Assembly: GCF_008843165.1 (NCBI RefSeq)
Contig: NZ_CP044427.1
Location: forward strand, 2,728,001-2,792,000
Origin: Ornithinimicrobium pratense
GTDB lineage: Bacteria > Actinomycetota > Actinomycetes > Actinomycetales > Dermatophilaceae
Direction of reading: 5' to 3'
DNA length: 64,000 nt
Shown: in pieces, positions 61,915 to 64,000 of the stretch
Layout: every line of letters starts with the position of its first letter
How positions within the stretch are numbered: the first letter of the stretch is position 1
The notes under the pieces: generated by a model
The model's input: the letters and a program-made list of their open reading frames with translations, nothing else
Told to the model about the DNA's origin: nothing
Database searches by the model: none
Position numbers and translations under genes: made by a program

Positions 61915-63092
61915 ACGCCGCCGACCACCGCGGTCAGCGACCGGACGCCACCCTCGCCCTGCCCGCGCGGACGGGGGGTGACGCCTGCCCGGGGACCCTA
62001 CGCCCGCACCCCGCGCTCGACGGCTCCCTCGTCCGGCTGCGGCTGCCCGGCGGCGGCGTCGACCCCGCCGCGCTCGATCGGCTCATGGGACTCGCGCGCC
62101 GGCACGGGTCACCGATGCTGCAGCTCACCTCGCGGGGCAACCTCCAGGTGCGCGGCCTGCCCGACCCGCTGCCCAGCGCCCTCGTGGATGAGGTCGAGGC
62201 GTTGGGGCTGCTGCCCTCCCGCACCCACGAGCGCGCCCGCGGCATCCTCGCCGTGCCCGACCCGGTCGCGCAGGCCCTGGCCCGGCAGGTCGACGAGGCC
62301 GTCCAGGCCCAGCCTGACCTCACCGAGCTGCCCGGTCGCTTCCTCACCGTCGTCAGCGACGGCTCCGCCCAGCTGCTCGCGGAGCGGTGGGACCTGGCGC
62401 TGCAGGTGACCGACCCCGCTCATATCGCCTCGGCTGGGGTGCGGGTGCTCGTGGCGCCGGGCCACGCAGTCCGGCACGCCGTACCACCGACCCGTGCCGT
62501 TGCCGAGCTGGTCGGGCTCATGCGGGCCTTCCTGCGGCGGCGCCCCGACGAGCGCACCTGGAACGTCCGCGACCTGCTCGATCCGGCGAGCCTGCACCCC
62601 GACCTCGTCCCGGCCGGGCTGTGCCCGCCCCCGCCCCTGCGCCCCGGCGACTGCCCCGGCCCGGGGCAGCTCGTGGCCGCCGTGCCGCTCGGCCTGCTCC
62701 GCCCCCAGCACACGGCCGCTTTCCTGCGGGCCGCGGGCGACGGGGGCCGAGTCGTCCTGACGCCGTGGCGCTCAGTGGTCCTCGACCTCGGCCAGGAGGA
62801 GGGTTCGGAGAGCGCGGTGCGCCCGGCGGCGAGCATCCTCGCCGACGCCGGCCTGGTCGTCGGCCACGGGTCGCCCTGGGCGCGGCTGAGCGCCTGCGTC
62901 GGCGCCCCCCACTGCCGACGCACGACCTCCCCCACTCTCGCCCTCACCGCCGAGGCGGCGGGCCGCGTGCCGGAGCACGGGGCCCGCGTGCACGTCGTGG
63001 GGTGCGGGCGGGCCTGTGGCCGGCCGCAGGGCGACCACATACTCGTCGTCGACCCCACCCACCCCGACCAGATTGTGCAGGAGGCGCGTTGA
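61911..63092 (+). CDS. cobG: Precorrin-3B synthase
   Basis: 393 aa oxygen-dependent monooxygenase of the aerobic cobalamin route, related to nitrite/sulfite reductases. The ferredoxin-like half-domain has LQLTSRGNLQVRGLP, and the iron-sulfur cluster Cys are in ACVGAPHC and VVGCGRACG. GTG start overlapping the cobF stop (GTGA). Confidence 0.93.
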   Translation: MNAADHRGQRPDATLALPARTGGDACPGTLRPHPALDGSLVRLRLPGGGVDPAALDRLMGLARRHGSPMLQLTSRGNLQVRGLPDPLPSALVDEVEALGLLPSRTHERARGILAVPDPVAQALARQVDEAVQAQPDLTELPGRFLTVVSDGSAQLLAERWDLALQVTDPAHIASAGVRVLVAPGHAVRHAVPPTRAVAELVGLMRAFLRRRPDERTWNVRDLLDPASLHPDLVPAGLCPPPPLRPGDCPGPGQLVAAVPLGLLRPQHTAAFLRAAGDGGRVVLTPWRSVVLDLGQEEGSESAVRPAASILADAGLVVGHGSPWARLSACVGAPHCRRTTSPTLALTAEAAGRVPEHGARVHVVGCGRACGRPQGDHILVVDPTHPDQIVQEAR

Positions 63093-63877
63093 GCGCGACC
63101 CATCCCACCGGCAGCCACCCCGACGACGGGGGCCCGGAGCTGGCGGCCCCGTCCGCAGCGGAGGAACCGACGCAACATGTGGGCACGACCCCGACGGCCG
63201 ACCCGGTCGCGCCCCGTCGCCCGACCCGCCGCTACGCCTACCTCACCGACGGGCAGGAGATCTACCGGCGCTCGTTCGGCACCGTGCGCGCCGAGCTGGC
63301 CGGCCGACTCGGCGCCCTCGACCCGCAGCTGGCCACCGTCGTGACCCGAATCGTGCACGCCGCCGGCGACACCGGCGTCGTTGACGACGTCGACGCCCAT
63401 CCCGACGTCGTCCGTGCGGCCCGGGAGGCCCTGCGCGCCGGAGCCCACGTGCTGACCGACTCGCACATGCTCGCCAGCGGCATCACCGCTCGCCGGCTGC
63501 CGGCGGCCAACCGGGTCATCTGCAGCCTGCGGGACCCACGGGTGCCGGGGTTGGCGCAGCGGTGGGGCACCACCCGCGCCGCCGCAGCGGTGTCGCTGTG
63601 GGAGCCGTGGCTGGAGGGGGCGGTCGTGGCGGTGGGCAATGCCCCGACCGCGCTCTTCCACCTGCTCGAGCTGCTCCATGACGGCGCCCCGCGTCCGGCG
63701 GCCGTCGTCGGGATGCCGGTGGGCTTCATCGGCTCGGCCGAGTCCAAGGTCGCCCTCGCTGGGCACGACCTGCCCGGGGGTCCGGTGCCGTGGTTGACCC
63801 TGCACGGGCGGCGCGGCGGGTCGGCGGTCGCCGCCGCCGCGATCAACGCCCTGGCCACCCCCGAGGAGCTGGCGTGA
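63089..63877 (+). CDS. cobH: Precorrin-8X methylmutase
   Basis: 262 aa enzyme moving a methyl group to form hydrogenobyrinic acid. Conserved catalytic His is in TRIVHAAGDTG; others are VLTDSHMLASGI, VGNAPTALFHLLE and GMPVGFIGSAESK. The first about 45 residues are a disordered, non-conserved extension. A TTG start at 63089 overlaps the cobG stop and has GGAGG upstream; a GTG about 30 codons further in is an alternative. Confidence 0.94.
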   Translation: MSATHPTGSHPDDGGPELAAPSAAEEPTQHVGTTPTADPVAPRRPTRRYAYLTDGQEIYRRSFGTVRAELAGRLGALDPQLATVVTRIVHAAGDTGVVDDVDAHPDVVRAAREALRAGAHVLTDSHMLASGITARRLPAANRVICSLRDPRVPGLAQRWGTTRAAAAVSLWEPWLEGAVVAVGNAPTALFHLLELLHDGAPRPAAVVGMPVGFIGSAESKVALAGHDLPGGPVPWLTLHGRRGGSAVAAAAINALATPEELA

Positions 63878-64000
63878 GCGCGGTGGGGGCCGGAGGGCCG
63901 GCCGCCCGGGGCGGTCACCTTTACGGCGTCGGGGTCGGCCCCGGGTCCCCCGAACTACTGACCTTGCGGGCGGCCCGGCTGGTCGCTACCGCCGACGTGG
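63874..64000 (+). CDS. cobI: Precorrin-2 C20-methyltransferase, 3'-truncated by window edge
   Basis: Only the first 42 codons are present. After a short Gly/Ala-rich lead, the segment HLYGVGVGPGSPELLTLRAA is the SAM-binding start of a precorrin-2 C20-methyltransferase; in actinobacteria this is often fused to CobJ, which cannot be judged here. GTG start overlapping the cobH stop. Confidence 0.85.
   Translation, partial: MSAVGAGGPAARGGHLYGVGVGPGSPELLTLRAARLVATADV

Overview
The window reads as chromosome of a high-GC actinomycete, most likely a member of the Micrococcales (Intrasporangiaceae/Ornithinimicrobium-like; the genus is inferred, not shown). The evidence is GC-rich third codon positions, many GTG and TTG starts, WXG100, DUF222-HNH, DUF3263 and HelR-type proteins, HrcA/CIRCE control of groEL, and many genes whose -10 hexamer lies 6-7 bases before the start codon, as in leaderless actinobacterial mRNAs. 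No rRNA, tRNA, CRISPR array or insertion sequence was recognised.

Layout. 1-22.5 kb is mostly housekeeping: a sensor kinase tail, a DUF222-HNH gene with a candidate SOS box, an Ehu-type (ectoine/amino acid) ABC importer, an HtrA-type protease, two glycosyltransferases, a HelR/HelD-type RNA polymerase recycling ATPase, DoxX, HD-like and Nudix proteins, WXG100, groEL under tandem CIRCE sites, an MBL-fold hydrolase, fhs, DUF3263, ung and a GDSL esterase. 41.3-47.3 kb has a molybdate operon (MerR/TOBE regulator plus modABC), an acyl-CoA dehydrogenase with an SDR partner, a small membrane protein and DUF6457. 47.5-52.4 kb has a STAND-NTPase/TPR protein convergent with an sdpC-sdpA-sdpB antimicrobial-peptide operon. 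52.6-64 kb is aerobic cobalamin synthesis (cobK, cobN, a ferredoxin-like protein, cobF, cobG, cobH, start of cobI) with a BtuFCD-like importer; two divergent cobalamin riboswitches sit back to back between cobN and the importer.

The most interesting region is about 22.5-41.2 kb, a RiPP gene cluster. A 60-residue precursor (24618-24800, minus) has a thiopeptide-type acidic leader and a Ser/Cys/Thr-rich tail ending in Thr. A long, translationally coupled minus-strand operon encodes all the core thiopeptide machinery in the same order as lactazole lazB-C-D-E-F: tRNA-Glu-dependent LanB-like glutamylase, [4+2] pyridine synthase, a fused E1-like/YcaO cyclodehydratase, and a fused elimination-domain/SagB azoline oxidase. 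Interleaved with it is a set of genes like the daptide tailoring cassette: an iron-ADH-like dehydrogenase, a four-helix membrane protein, a class-III aminotransferase and a SAM methyltransferase. In daptides such a set turns a C-terminal Thr into a dimethylated diamine. The precursor here also ends in Thr. The inference is a thiopeptide carrying a daptide-like C-terminal amine, that is, a hybrid RiPP pathway. The operon opens with a small signal-peptide-like gene made of 16-residue tandem repeats that I cannot assign. A divergent HTH regulator and an ABC-2 exporter complete the locus.
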